In this document: piece after piece, positions 17,977 to 27,301 of the stretch
Layout: each line of letters starts with the position of its first letter
Position numbering within the stretch: position 1 is the first letter of the stretch
From: PALSA-505 sp963702235
GTDB lineage: Bacteria > Actinomycetota > Actinomycetes > Streptosporangiales > Streptosporangiaceae
NCBI GenBank assembly: GCA_963702235.1
Contig: CAVPBZ010000007.1
Coordinates: 310,001 to 374,000 of the forward strand
Length of the DNA: 64,000 nucleotides
Direction of reading: 5' to 3'
Position numbers and translations under genes: made by a program
The notes under the pieces: model-generated
Database searches by the model: none
Told to the model about the DNA's origin: nothing
Seen by the model: only the letters and a program-made list of their open reading frames with translations

Positions 17977-19276
17977 AGCGCAGGAAGCCGCCCGCCGTCC
18001 CGCCGTCGCAGACACGGTGGTCGAACGCCAGCGTCAGCTGGGTGAGGTGCCGGGGCACGATCGCGCCGCCGACGACCCAGGGACGCTCGATGATCCTGCC
18101 GATGCCCAGGATCGCCACCTCGGGGTGGTTGATGATGGCCGCCGAGCCGTCCACGCCGAACGCCCCGTAGTTGTTGACCGTGAACGTCCCCCCGGTCAGC
18201 TCGGCGGGACCGAGCCTGCCCTCCCGGGCGCGCAGCGTCTGCCCGGCCACCGCCACGGCGAGCTGCTCCAGGGTCAGGGCCTGGGCGTCCCGCACGACCG
18301 GTACGACGAGCCCGCGGTCGGTCTGGGCGGCGAAGCCGAGGTGCACCGACGGGCTCAGCACGATCTCGTCGCCCTCGATCGTGGCGTTGAGCTCCGGATA
18401 GCGGCGCAGCGCGAGCACCGTGAACCGGGACAGCAGCGCCAGGATGCTGATCCTGGGATCGGACCCGGCGCCGTTCAGTGCCGCCCGCACCGCGAGCAAC
18501 TCGGTGGCATCGGCGTCCACCCAGACCGTCGCCTCCGGGATCTCCCGCCGTGACCGGCTGAGCTTGTCCGCCACGACCTTGCGCGCGCCCCGGATCGGGA
18601 TCCGGGTGCCCGCCCCGTGCCCGCTGACCGTAGGAACGGCCGGCACCGGCTCCGGGCCGGAGGAGTTTTCCGCCGAACGGGCACTGATAACCGCGTCAAC
18701 GTCCTGGCGGGTGATCAGCCCGCCCCGGCCGGAGCCGCGCAGCGTGGTCAGGTCGACGCCGGCGTCCCGCGCCAGCTGCCTGATCACCGGCGAGGCGACA
18801 GCGACCCGGTCGTCGACCGCGGCTGGACCCGGGTCCGCGGGTGCGGCGACCGGCTCGGGCGCCGGTTGCGTGCCGGCCGCGCCCGGTGCCGGGATGACCG
18901 CCGGTGACGGCGTGCCGCGGTGACGGCGACGGCGGCCGGGGGACGTGCCGTAGCCGATGAGAACGCTGCCGCTCTGGCCGGTACCGCCAGCGTCGCCGGG
19001 GCCGGCCGCGGGGGTAACGACGCCGGGCTCAGCGAACCCCGTCACGGTCTCCACGGTGACCAGCGGCTCTCCCACCGCCAGCACATCGCCTGGCTTGCCG
19101 TGCAACTCGGTGACGCGGCCGCCGAACGGCACCGGGACCTCCACCAGCGCCTTGGCCGTCTCGACCTCGACGACGCCCTGGTCAACCGTGACGGTGTCAC
19201 CGACCTGGACCCGCCAGGTCACGATCTCGGCTTCGGTCAGGCCTTCGCCCAGGTCCGGCAGCAGGAACGCGGGCAT
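17927..19276 (-). CDS. bkdC: Branched-chain 2-oxoacid dehydrogenase E2 (dihydrolipoyl acyltransferase)
   Basis: 449 aa. Lipoyl domain at residues 1-75 with the lipoylated Lys42 (VEVETAKALVEV), a Pro/Ala linker, a peripheral subunit-binding domain (VASPVIRQLARDAGVDLTTL, GSGRGGLITRQDV), another linker and the acyltransferase core ending in the catalytic FDHRVCDGGTAGGFLRF. It transfers the acyl group from E1 to CoA. Starts directly after the bkdB stop with no gap. The E3 lipoamide dehydrogenase is not in this window and is presumably shared. Substrate could include phenylpyruvate as well as branched-chain 2-oxoacids. Confidence 0.94.
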   Translation of the reverse strand: MPAFLLPDLGEGLTEAEIVTWRVQVGDTVTVDQGVVEVETAKALVEVPVPFGGRVTELHGKPGDVLAVGEPLVTVETVTGFAEPGVVTPAAGPGDAGGTGQSGSVLIGYGTSPGRRRRHRGTPSPAVIPAPGAAGTQPAPEPVAAPADPGPAAVDDRVAVASPVIRQLARDAGVDLTTLRGSGRGGLITRQDVDAVISARSAENSSGPEPVPAVPTVSGHGAGTRIPIRGARKVVADKLSRSRREIPEATVWVDADATELLAVRAALNGAGSDPRISILALLSRFTVLALRRYPELNATIEGDEIVLSPSVHLGFAAQTDRGLVVPVVRDAQALTLEQLAVAVAGQTLRAREGRLGPAELTGGTFTVNNYGAFGVDGSAAIINHPEVAILGIGRIIERPWVVGGAIVPRHLTQLTLAFDHRVCDGGTAGGFLRFIADCVESPPKALRHL

Positions 19277-20317
19277 CTAGGCTCCCGCCTTCGCGGCGGT
19301 CTCCTGCCACTGCAGGCTGTCGATCGCGTCGAGGATCCGGTCCACGCCCGGCAGGTGAAACTCCTCCAGGTGCGGCGGGGGATAGGGGATGTCGAACCCG
19401 GTCACGCGCAGCACCGGCGCCTCCAGGTAGTGGAAGCACTGCTCGGACAGCCGCGCGGCGACCTCGGCGCCGTACCCGCAGAACCGGCTCGCCTCATGCA
19501 CGACGACGGCCCGGCCGGTCCGCCGCACCGACGCGGTCACGGTCTCGTCGTCGAACGGCGACAGGCTCCGCAGGTCGACGACCTCGACGCTGCGGCCGTC
19601 CTCGGCGGCGGCATCCGCCGCCTCCAGCGCGGTCGCCAGCGTCCCGCCGTAGGCGATCAGCGTCACGTCCCGGCCCGGCCGGCGCACCACAGCCCGGTCC
19701 AGGCCGGGGCCGCCCGGCTCGAGGACGGCGGCCTCCTTCGACCAGTAGCGGCGCTTGGGCTCGAGGAAGATCACCGGATCCGGGCACTCGATCGCCTGCC
19801 GCAGCAGCGCGTACGCGTCGCCGGGCGTCGCCGGGGTCACCACCCGCAGGCCGGGGGTGTGCGCGTAGTAGGCCTCGGACGAGTCGCAGTGGTGCTCCAC
19901 GCCGCCGATGCCGCCGCCGTACGGGATCCGGATCACGACGGGCAGTGCCACCCGGCCCCTGGTCCGGTTGCGGAACTTGGCCAGGTGGCTGGTGATCTGC
20001 TCGAACGCCGGGTAGGCGAACGCGTCGAACTGCATCTCGATGACCGGGCGCAGGCCGTTCATCGCCATGCCGATGGCGGTGCCGGCGATCCCGGCCTCGG
20101 CCAGCGGCGTGTCGAAGACCCGAGCCTCGCCGAACTCGGCCGCCAGCCCGTCGGTCACCCGGAACACCCCGCCGAGCGTGCCGACGTCCTCGCCGAACAC
20201 CAGCACCGAGTCGTCCTCGCGCAGCGCGTCGGCCAGCGCCCGGTTCAGCGCGGCCGCCATCGTCACCGTGACCGGCGTCACCTGGCTGCGGGCGCCGGTC
20301 TCGGCGACGGCGGTCAT
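19277..20317 (-). CDS. bkdB: Branched-chain 2-oxoacid dehydrogenase E1 beta subunit
   Basis: 346 aa, transketolase-like beta chain of the thiamine-diphosphate E1 component. Visible: ALREDDSVLVFGEDVGTLGG, the conserved Glu of FGEDV that activates ThDP, PVIEMQFDAFAYPAFEQITS, RIPYGGGIGGVEHHCDSSEA and the C-terminal VLRVTGFDIPYPPPHLEEFH. The VTGFD(I/T)PYPP segment is typical of branched-chain E1 beta rather than pyruvate E1. Overlaps bkdA by 4 bp and abuts bkdC, so bkdABC is one translationally coupled operon. Confidence 0.95.
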   Translation of the reverse strand: MTAVAETGARSQVTPVTVTMAAALNRALADALREDDSVLVFGEDVGTLGGVFRVTDGLAAEFGEARVFDTPLAEAGIAGTAIGMAMNGLRPVIEMQFDAFAYPAFEQITSHLAKFRNRTRGRVALPVVIRIPYGGGIGGVEHHCDSSEAYYAHTPGLRVVTPATPGDAYALLRQAIECPDPVIFLEPKRRYWSKEAAVLEPGGPGLDRAVVRRPGRDVTLIAYGGTLATALEAADAAAEDGRSVEVVDLRSLSPFDDETVTASVRRTGRAVVVHEASRFCGYGAEVAARLSEQCFHYLEAPVLRVTGFDIPYPPPHLEEFHLPGVDRILDAIDSLQWQETAAKAGA

Positions 20318-21486
20318 CGGGATTCCTCCGCTGCCGCGAGTTCCCAGGCCAGCTCCCGCTGCTGCCAGTGCAGCGACTGAGTCTGCTCGGCGTAGACGTA
20401 CCGGAAGAGATCAGCGGGGTCAGCCGCGGTGTCGGTGTTCATCCGCTCCCGCAGCGCGGCCGCCTGAGCCTCGGCCTCGGCGTCGAGCCCGGCGACGACG
20501 GACTCGTCGAGCAGGCCGCGGCCGGCCAGGTGCAGCCGCATCCGCGCCAGCGGATCGCGGGCGAGCCACCCGTCAACCTCGGCGGTGTCGCGGTACCGGG
20601 TCGCGTCGTCGGCGTTGGTGTGGGCCTCGACCCGGTAGGTGAGCGCCTCGATCAGCACCGGCCCGCCGCCCGCGGCGGCGGACGTCACCGCGCGCCGCAC
20701 AGCGGCGTAGACAGCGGCCGCGTCGTTGCCGTCGACCAGCACGCCGGGGATCCCGTAGCCGATCCCCTTGTGCGCCAGCGACGGGGCGGCGGTCTGCTTA
20801 GCCAGCGGGACGCTGATCGCGTAGCCGTTGTTCTGCACGAAGAACACGACCGGCGCCTGCCACACCGCCGCGAAGTTCAGCGCGGCGTGGGTGTCGCCCT
20901 CGCTCGTTGCGCCGTCACCGAGCATGACCAGGGCGACCGAGTCCTCGCCCTTGAGCCTGGCCGCGTGCGCGAGGCCGACGGCGTGCGGCGCATTGGTCGC
21001 CAGCGGCGTGCACTGCGGCGCCACGCGATGCACGTAGGGGTCGTAGCCGCAGTGCCAGTCCCCGCGCAGCAGCGTGAGCACCTCAACCGGATCGACGCCC
21101 CGGCAGACCACGGCCATCGAGTCGCGGTAGGTCGGGAACAGCCAGTCCGCCCGGCGCAGCGCGAGCACCGCGCCGATCTCGCTGGCTTCCTGGCCGCGGG
21201 CGGACGGGTACACCGCGAGCCGTCCCTGCTTGGTCAGCGCCGTCGCCTGGGTGTCGAAGCGGCGGGCCAGCACCATGTGCCGGTGCAGCGCCACGAGCAC
21301 TTCGTCGGCCGGCATGTCGAGCCCGGCGGACGGGACGGCCCGGCCGTCGCCGTCCAGCAAGGTCAGCGGGGTTTCGGTGGGCAGCAACTCCGAAGGCCTC
21401 GGGCGGCGGGAGACTGCCCGCGCCGCAGATGCCACATGCGCTCCGATCAGGGGGGAGACGGTTAGTAGCAATTCTGCGCCCTGCAT
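20314..21486 (-). CDS. bkdA: Branched-chain 2-oxoacid dehydrogenase E1 alpha subunit
   Basis: 390 aa. ThDP-binding motif GDGATSEGDTHAALNFAAVW to FFVQNNGYAISVP, the phosphorylation-loop region YRVEAHTNADDATRYRD, and the substrate-side segment YPSARGQEASEIGAVLALRR. It decarboxylates the 2-oxo acids from Leu, Ile and Val, giving acyl-CoA primers for branched-chain fatty acids. First gene of bkdABC. A PaaR-like half-conserved dyad lies 27-48 bp upstream. An alternative role in phenylpyruvate decarboxylation to phenylacetyl-CoA is suggested only by its place between paaK and paaZABCDE. Start at 21486 accepted, although the first 25 residues are less conserved. Confidence 0.94.
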   Translation of the reverse strand: MQGAELLLTVSPLIGAHVASAARAVSRRPRPSELLPTETPLTLLDGDGRAVPSAGLDMPADEVLVALHRHMVLARRFDTQATALTKQGRLAVYPSARGQEASEIGAVLALRRADWLFPTYRDSMAVVCRGVDPVEVLTLLRGDWHCGYDPYVHRVAPQCTPLATNAPHAVGLAHAARLKGEDSVALVMLGDGATSEGDTHAALNFAAVWQAPVVFFVQNNGYAISVPLAKQTAAPSLAHKGIGYGIPGVLVDGNDAAAVYAAVRRAVTSAAAGGGPVLIEALTYRVEAHTNADDATRYRDTAEVDGWLARDPLARMRLHLAGRGLLDESVVAGLDAEAEAQAAALRERMNTDTAADPADLFRYVYAEQTQSLHWQQRELAWELAAAEESR

Positions 21487-21512
21487 AGCCGAACATCTAG
21501 TATCAGTCGAAA

Positions 21513-21534
21513 ATCACGGACGAATGGTCAGATA
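21513..21534. promoter_or_regulatory. Putative PaaR-like site upstream of bkdA
   Basis: Read on the minus strand the 22 bases align without gaps at 14 positions with the paaZ dyad and keep the core CTGACC-N-TTCG. The second half-site is degraded, so this is weaker than the other two. It sits just before the bkdA start where a repressor would act. Similarity by eye only. Confidence 0.45.
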
Positions 21535-21654
21535 CAGGTAAGTCACACAGACGTACGGCTCTGACAGTCATCGCCTGGCCGCCGCTGACTGGACAGGTTG
21601 CACCGAGGCGCGGTGTGACGACCTCCTCAGCCTGGCTGCTCCCCGCTAGCACTG

Positions 21655-23573
21655 TTACGTGGGGTGCTGGCTGGGCAGGGTGGCGTATCTTCGGCCGTTC
21701 GGGGTGGTCCAGATCATGAGACCGGGCCTCGGTTGTTCCAGGGTCCAGCCCTGGGATTGCTTGAGCCGGTGGCAAAAGCGGCAGAGCGGGGCTATCTGGC
21801 ATTCGCATGTGATGCCGCCGTCGTCGTGCGGGGTGGTGGTCGAGGTCGTTGCGGCTGGCGGGGCGGCGGCAGCCGGGGCCGGTGCAGTACCGGGTGCAGG
21901 CGCGGATGAGGCGTTGCAGGGCGGGGCTGGGCCGGTAGCCGGGTTCGGCGTTGCGGTGGTCGCAGTGGCTGGTGGCGATGGGCTCGGCGGTGACCTTGAC
22001 GGTCCACCCGGCGTCCGGCCCGTCCGGCCCGGCGGGGCCGGGGGCGGCCGGCCGGAGGCCGGGCCGGCGGGGCCGCGGGCGGTGCCGGCGGCCAGGGCGC
22101 GGTTGTCGGGGCCGGTCACGATGATCTGCCAGCGGGTGGCGCGGTGGCCGGCCAGGGCGCAGGTGAGCGTCCGGGCGGTGTCGGCGTCGATGGGGCCGTA
22201 TCCGGTTATGTCGCCGGGTGCGTCGGATAGCTGCATGAGGGTGGTCAGCGGGATCGCGAGGCTGATCAGCCCGGCCATGGGCGGCAGCTCGTCGGCTCCG
22301 GGGGGACGGCGCAGCCCGGCCGGCACCGGCGTGGCCGGGGCAGGGTTGCGGTCGTGGCACGCCGGCCCGGCAGCCGGACTGGGGACAGCCTGGCCGTCCG
22401 GGGATGGGGCGGGTGCGGGCAAGACGCTGGCCGGCGGGGTGGTGGTGTCCAGGCCGTTGAGCAGGGCCAGGTAGGCGTGCGCGCGGAGCAGGTCCATGCC
22501 GCCCTGCGCGCCGAGTTTCTTCCAGCGGGCGGCGATCTGGGTCAGCCGCCTGCTCGCGGCCAGCGCCTGCGCGGGGGGAGGTTCCGCCCGGCCAGCGTCG
22601 CGGTGCCGTCCGGGTCGCCGTAATGCTCCACCCGGGCCTCCCGCCCGGCTTCTTCGCGGCGCCGCCGGGCGGCGTCGGGGTCCAGCGCCAGGATCGCGCG
22701 CTCGATCGCGGCGCGCAGCTGCCCGGTGGTCAGCCCCGGCGCCAGCGGCAGCACCTCGGCCTCCACCGCAGCGGCATGCGCGGGGGCCAGCGGGCCGAGC
22801 AGGCCGGCGAGCAGCCGGGCCCGGGGCAGGTCGATCCCCCCGGCCGCCAGCGCGGCGGCGGTGGCCGGGCGGGCGGCCAGGTCCACCGCCAGGTCCAGCT
22901 GTCTGCCCGCCGCCATCGCGGTCAGCGTCAGCGCCGCGGCGACCTCGGCGCCGAGGAACTCACCCAGCCGCGCGGGGAACTGCCCCGCCGCGGCGGCCGG
23001 GTACCCGTCAGCGGGCCGCCGCCGGGCCAGCTCCGCGATCACCGCCAGTTCGCGGGCCTGCGCCCACGACGTCAGCCGCCGCCACGCCCGCAGCACCCCG
23101 ACCAGCCGGTTATCATCCAGCCCGCCGCGCCGGGCGTAGCCGTCCTCGGCGAACCCGGCCAGCGCCATCCCCGCCGCCAGCACATCCAGCGCACCGCCGT
23201 CAGCGAACCCGCTGCCCCCGCCGGACCCGTCCCGCCTGAAGCCGGCCAGCCACCCGGCGCTGTCGCCTGCGTCCCCGGCCCCGGCCGGGCACGGCAACGC
23301 ACCCGGCGCGCCGCCGGCGACGGGCCCGGCTGGCCGCAGCGACCCGGCGGGAGTCAGGTACGTCAGCGGCCACACCGGCGGCGCCGGCGCGGCCGGCGCC
23401 CCGGCCAGCAGCTCATCCAGCTCACCGTCGTCCAGGGCGGCCAGCTCCGCGGGCGGCCCGGTGCCCGGGTCCGCCCACGCGTAGTCCTGGGCATCGGGCG
23501 GGATGTCAGCCTCGGTGAGCGCGGCCAGCGCGGCATCCCGGATCTCTTCCTGCGACCGCGGGGTCGCGGGCAC
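21655..23573 (-). pseudogene. DUF222 / HNH endonuclease-like gene, broken by three frameshifts
   Basis: A DUF222-HNH protein can be followed across three frames. 23573 to about 22578 gives MPATPRSQEEIRDAALAALT to DGTATLAGRNLPP. About 22572 to 22045 gives AQALAASRRLTQIAARWKK to DGPIDA-type text in TARGPAGPASGRP. Then VKVTAEPIATSHCDHRNAEP to CTGPGCRRPASRNDLDH, and finally HDDGGITCECQIAPLCRFCH to the stop at 21655. Breaks lie at the G6 run 22573-22578, near the G5 run 22040-22044, and near 21837-21843. The zinc-binding CxxC and the HNH core would be normal if joined. DUF222-HNH genes are repetitive in actinobacteria and their role is unclear. Sequencing indels could explain all three breaks. Confidence 0.8.
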
Positions 23574-23786
23574 GGGCTCACCTCCGTCCGGGCTGGACTA
23601 ACAAGCGAGAATGCTGTATGTTCTTCGAACACTCTATCGTACAGCTACGACAGTATGGTGGAGCCGGCGGCCGACACGCCGGCGAATCCGGCCGTGGACA
23701 CGGGGGCGCCCTGGTAGCCCGCTTTTGCCGGCCGGGCGCGATGGCTGGTGCGGGGCAGGCCGACCGGCTAGGACGCCTTTAAGTAG

Positions 23787-23891
23787 CAGGCATCTGGGCC
23801 GGCCGTGCTGGCCGCAGGCGGTGCACTCGTCGTGATCCTCCCGCTCTTCGTCCTGCTCGTACCCGAGGTCAGGCACATGCAGCGCAAGTAA
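23787..23891 (+). pseudogene. Remnant of an MFS transporter C-terminus
   Basis: A 34-codon open stretch ending in TAA reads QASGPAVLAAGGALVVILP followed by LFVLLVPEVRHMQRK. One hydrophobic helix is followed by VPEVRHM, as at the C-terminus of many MFS permeases. No start codon or upstream helices are found, and a TAG precedes it in frame. Best read as the tail of a deleted gene. Identification is by the single helix and tail only. Confidence 0.4.
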
Positions 23892-23936
23892 GCCGCCTAT
23901 AGGGGCTTGCCTCGAAGCCGCACCGGGCTATCCTCA

Positions 23937-23958
23937 ATACTGACCGTTCGGTCGGTAT
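23937..23958. promoter_or_regulatory. PaaR-like operator upstream of paaZABCDE
   Basis: 22-bp dyad ATACTGACCGT - TCGGTCGGTAT in which 9 of 11 base pairs are symmetric. It matches the core of the actinobacterial PaaR consensus as I recall it, ACT-N-ACCG-NN-CG-NN-CGGT, at every fixed position. It lies 48 bp upstream of the paaZ ATG. The paaR-like TetR gene is 8.5 kb away. Confidence 0.75.
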
Positions 23959-24005
23959 ATGGTGGGTTCAGAGGCAGTCGGTCCGCGACCGGAGGGAGCC
24001 AGCCG

Positions 24006-26036
24006 ATGGCGCTACGCAGTTACGTGAACGGGTCCTGGACATCACCCTCGGCCGAGGGCACGCCGCTCCTGGACGCCGTCACGGGGGAGCAGGTGGACAC
24101 GATCTCCTCGGCCGGCATCGACATGCGCGCCGCGCTGGACTACGGCCGTACCGTCGGCGGCCCCGCGCTGCGGGAGCTGACGTTCCACCAGCGGGCGGCC
24201 ATTCTCAAAGCCCTCGGCCTCTACCTGCGCGAGCACCGGCCCGAGCTGTACGCGCTGTCGGCCCGCACCGGCGCGACCCTGTCCGACGCCAGGTTCGACG
24301 TCAACGGCGGCATCGGGGTATTGGCCAGCTACGCGAGCAAGGGCCGCCGCGAACTACCTGACGACACGATCCTGCTGGACGGCGACGCCGAGCCGCTGGG
24401 CCGGGGCGGCCAGTTCCTCGGCCAGCACATCCTCACCCCCCGCCGCGGGGTCGCGGTCCAGGTCAACGCGTTCAACTTCCCCGTCTGGGGACCGCTGGAG
24501 AAGTTCGCCCCGGCCTTCCTGGCCGGCGTCCCCAGCCTGGTCAAGCCGGCCAGCTCGACCGCCTACCTCACCGCGCGGCTGGTCGAGCTGATCGCCGAGT
24601 CACAACTGCTGCCTGAGGGAACACTCCAGCTGATCTGCGGCAGCACCGGCGACCTGTTCGATCACCTCACCGAACAGGACCTGCTGTCATTCACCGGGTC
24701 GGCGGCCACGGCCCAGAAACTGCGCACGCACCCGACAGTCGTCGCGCGATCGGTCCGCTTCAATGCCGAGGCCGACTCGCTCAACTGCTCGATCCTCGGC
24801 CCGGACGCCGCGCCCGGCACCAGCGAGTTCGACCTGTACGTCAGGCAGCTCGTCACCGAGATGACCGTCAAGGCCGGGCAGAAGTGCACAGCGATCCGCC
24901 GCGCGCTCGTGCCCGAGCCGCTGGTTGACGCGGTGGCCGGCGCAGCTTCGGAACGGCTGGCGAAGATAACCATCGGCAACCCCGCCGACGAGTCAGTCCG
25001 GATGGGCGCGCTGGCCAGCCTGGACCAGCGCGAGGAGGTCCGCCGCTCGCTGAAGGCCCTGCTCCAGGCCGGGACTACGGTATTCGGCGATCCCGACCAC
25101 GTCGAGGTGAAAGGCGCCGACGCACACCGCGGCGCATTCATCTCCCCGGTGCTCATCCGCGCCGACGACGCCGCGCGGGCCGAGCCGCACGAGGTCGAGG
25201 CGTTCGGGCCGGTGAGCACGCTGATCGGCTACCGCGATACCGCGCACGCGATCGAGCTCGCCGCCCGCGGCCTGGGCAGCCTGGCCGGATCGGTCGTCAC
25301 CGGTGACGCCGGGTTCGCCCGCGACGTCGTGCTCGGCGTCGCGCCCTGGCACGGCCGGCTGCTCGTCCTCGACGCCGACGACGCCGCCGAATCCACCGGG
25401 CACGGCTCGCCGCTGCCCGCGCTGGTGCACGGCGGCCCCGGCCGGGCGGGCGGCGGCGAGGAGCTCGGCGGCATCCGCGGCGTCACCCACCACATGCAGC
25501 GCACCGCCGTGCAGGCCAGCCCGCGGGTGCTCGCCAGGATCACCGGTCGCTGGGTGCCGGGCAGCGAGCGCACGATCGGCACGCACCCGTTCCGCAAGCC
25601 GCTGTCCGAGCTGCGGGTGGGCGACGCGGTCACGGCCGGGCCTCGGACCGTGACCGCCAACGACATCGCGCACTTCGCCGAGTTCACCGGGGACACCTTC
25701 TACGCCCACACCGACGCCGAGGCCGCGGCGCGCAACCCGTTCTTCGACGGCATCGTGGCGCACGGCTACCTAGTCGTGTCGCTCGCCGCCGGCCTGTTCG
25801 TCGCCCCCGAGCCCGGCCCGGTGCTCGCCAACTACGGCGTCGACAACCTGCGCTTCCTCACGCCGGTGTACCCGGGAGACGAGCTGACCGTGACCCTGAC
25901 CTGCAAGGCGATCACCCCGCGCGGCGACAGCGAGCACGGCGAGGTCCGCTGGGACACCGAGGTCACCAAGCAGGACGGCTCGCCGGTGGCCAGGTACGAC
26001 GTTCTCACGATGGTGGCGAAACAATGGCCGGTATGA
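24006..26036 (+). CDS. paaZ: PaaZ bifunctional oxepin-CoA hydrolase / semialdehyde dehydrogenase
   Basis: 676 aa. Opens the oxepin-CoA ring and oxidises the resulting 3-oxo-5,6-dehydrosuberyl-CoA semialdehyde. Residues about 1-520 are an aldehyde dehydrogenase domain (AVQVNAFNFPVWGPLEKFAP, catalytic Glu in RFNAEADSLN, catalytic Cys in VKAGQKCTAIRR). Residues about 535-676 are a MaoC-like R-specific hydratase (ANDIAHFAEFTGDTFYAHTD, NPFFDGIVAHGYLVVSLAAG) that carries the hydrolase activity. The ATG at 24006 has a strong ribosome site, and the 33 upstream in-frame codons are not family-like. First gene of the paaZABCDE operon, under a PaaR-like dyad. Confidence 0.95.
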   Translation: MALRSYVNGSWTSPSAEGTPLLDAVTGEQVDTISSAGIDMRAALDYGRTVGGPALRELTFHQRAAILKALGLYLREHRPELYALSARTGATLSDARFDVNGGIGVLASYASKGRRELPDDTILLDGDAEPLGRGGQFLGQHILTPRRGVAVQVNAFNFPVWGPLEKFAPAFLAGVPSLVKPASSTAYLTARLVELIAESQLLPEGTLQLICGSTGDLFDHLTEQDLLSFTGSAATAQKLRTHPTVVARSVRFNAEADSLNCSILGPDAAPGTSEFDLYVRQLVTEMTVKAGQKCTAIRRALVPEPLVDAVAGAASERLAKITIGNPADESVRMGALASLDQREEVRRSLKALLQAGTTVFGDPDHVEVKGADAHRGAFISPVLIRADDAARAEPHEVEAFGPVSTLIGYRDTAHAIELAARGLGSLAGSVVTGDAGFARDVVLGVAPWHGRLLVLDADDAAESTGHGSPLPALVHGGPGRAGGGEELGGIRGVTHHMQRTAVQASPRVLARITGRWVPGSERTIGTHPFRKPLSELRVGDAVTAGPRTVTANDIAHFAEFTGDTFYAHTDAEAAARNPFFDGIVAHGYLVVSLAAGLFVAPEPGPVLANYGVDNLRFLTPVYPGDELTVTLTCKAITPRGDSEHGEVRWDTEVTKQDGSPVARYDVLTMVAKQWPV

Positions 26037-26989
26037 CCTCGGCCATGGCCCCGCACCCGGACGCGGCGGCGGAGCTACAGGCGCACTTCGAGGCGACGAT
26101 CGCGCACGACCGCCGGATCGAGCCGCGCGACTGGATGCCGGATGGTTACCGCAAGACGATGATCAGGCAGATCGCCCAGCACGCGCACTCGGAGATCATC
26201 GGCATGCAGCCGGAAGGCAACTGGATCACCCGCGCCCCGTCGCTGCGGCGCAAGGCGATCCTGCTGGCCAAGGTGCAGGACGAGGCCGGCCACGGGATGT
26301 ATCTCTACTCGGCCGCCGAGACCCTCGGCGCCGACCGGGCCGACCTGACCGGCATGCTGATCAGCGGCCGGCAGAAGTACTCGTCGATCTTCAACTACCC
26401 GGCGCTCAGCTACGCCGACGTCGGCGTGATCGGCTGGCTGGTGGACGGCGCGGCGATCTGCAACCAAGTGCCGCTGTGCCGGTCCTCCTACGGGCCGTAC
26501 GCGCGGGCCATGATCCGGATCTGCAAGGAGGAGTCGTTCCACCAGCGGCAGGGATACGAGCTGCTGATGACGATGATGCGGGGCACGGAAGCCCAGCGGG
26601 CGATGGTGCAGGAGTCGGCGGACCGGTTCTGGTGGCCGTCGCTGATGATGTTCGGCCCGCCCGACGACGCCTCGCCGAACACCGCGCAGTCGATGGCCTG
26701 GGGCGTCAAGCGGCACACCAACGACGAGCTGCGGCAGCGGTTTGTCAACATGACCGTGCCGCAGGCCGAAAGGCTCGGCGTCACGCTCCCCGATGATCAG
26801 CTTCGCTGGAATTCCGAACGGGGCCACTACGACTTCGGTGCGGTCGACTGGGACGAGTTCAAGGCGGTCGTCGGCGGCCACGGGCCATGCAACGCCGAGC
26901 GGGTCGCCCGGCGCAGGGCCGCCCACGACGACGGCGCCTGGGTCCGCGAAGCCGCCACGGCGCACGCTGCCCGGGGAGGGAAAGCATGA
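26033..26989 (+). CDS. paaA: 1,2-phenylacetyl-CoA epoxidase, catalytic subunit PaaA
   Basis: 318 aa. Catalytic subunit of the diiron monooxygenase that epoxidises the ring of phenylacetyl-CoA. Iron ligands are in ILLAKVQDEAGHGMYLY (E-x-x-H) and RICKEESFHQRQGYELL (E..E-x-x-H), with RSSYGPYARAMIRICKEESF and WGVKRHTNDELRQRFVNMT. I prefer the ATG at 26033, which overlaps the paaZ stop as ATGA; an ATG at 26024 adds three residues. Second gene of the operon, overlapping paaB by 4 bp. Confidence 0.96.
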   Translation: MTSAMAPHPDAAAELQAHFEATIAHDRRIEPRDWMPDGYRKTMIRQIAQHAHSEIIGMQPEGNWITRAPSLRRKAILLAKVQDEAGHGMYLYSAAETLGADRADLTGMLISGRQKYSSIFNYPALSYADVGVIGWLVDGAAICNQVPLCRSSYGPYARAMIRICKEESFHQRQGYELLMTMMRGTEAQRAMVQESADRFWWPSLMMFGPPDDASPNTAQSMAWGVKRHTNDELRQRFVNMTVPQAERLGVTLPDDQLRWNSERGHYDFGAVDWDEFKAVVGGHGPCNAERVARRRAAHDDGAWVREAATAHAARGGKA

Positions 26990-27288
26990 GCGACAACCAC
27001 GGCGTCCGGTCGGACTGGCCGCTGTTCGAGGTGTTCCTGCGGGGTAAGCGCGGCCTGAACCACGTGCACGTCGGCTCGCTGCACGCCGCCGACCCGCAGA
27101 TGGCCCTGCACCACGCGCGCGACCTCTACACCCGGCGGAACGAGGGCGTGAGCATCTGGGTCGTGCCGGCCGCCGCGATCACCGCGAGCAGCCCGGACGA
27201 GAAGGACCCGTTCTTCGCGCCGTCCGGGGACAAGGTCTACCGCCACCCCACGTTCTACGCGATCCCCGACGACGTCCCGCACATGTGA
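26986..27288 (+). CDS. paaB: 1,2-phenylacetyl-CoA epoxidase subunit PaaB
   Basis: 100 aa. Small structural subunit of the epoxidase complex, with no catalytic metal. Family pattern WPLFEVFLRGKRGLNHVHVG, LHAADPQMALHHARDLYTRR, and VSIWVVPAAAITASSPDEKD with the end HPTFYAIPDDVPHM. The ATG at 26986 overlaps the paaA stop (ATGA), and GGAGGG stands six bases upstream. The longer in-frame extension to 26887 is inside paaA and is not used. The 13-bp gap to paaC keeps the operon tight. Confidence 0.95.
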   Translation: MSDNHGVRSDWPLFEVFLRGKRGLNHVHVGSLHAADPQMALHHARDLYTRRNEGVSIWVVPAAAITASSPDEKDPFFAPSGDKVYRHPTFYAIPDDVPHM

Positions 27289-27301
27289 GGCGGGGTAATC
27301 C

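Larger units (their letters stand above)
23574..24005. other. 432-bp region between the HNH gene and paaZ
   Basis: Holds the promoter of the HNH gene near 23574-23640, a stretch with no recognisable content to about 23786, a plus-strand MFS C-terminal remnant at 23787-23891, and the paaZ promoter with a PaaR-like dyad at 23937-23958. The paaZ Shine-Dalgarno GGAGGGAGCC lies a few bases before the ATG at 24006. Confidence 0.6.

Noticed and set aside
21655..23573. HNH gene as a homing endonuclease or mobile element
   Set aside because: DUF222-HNH proteins are a chromosomal actinobacterial family; no intron, intein or inverted repeats seen.
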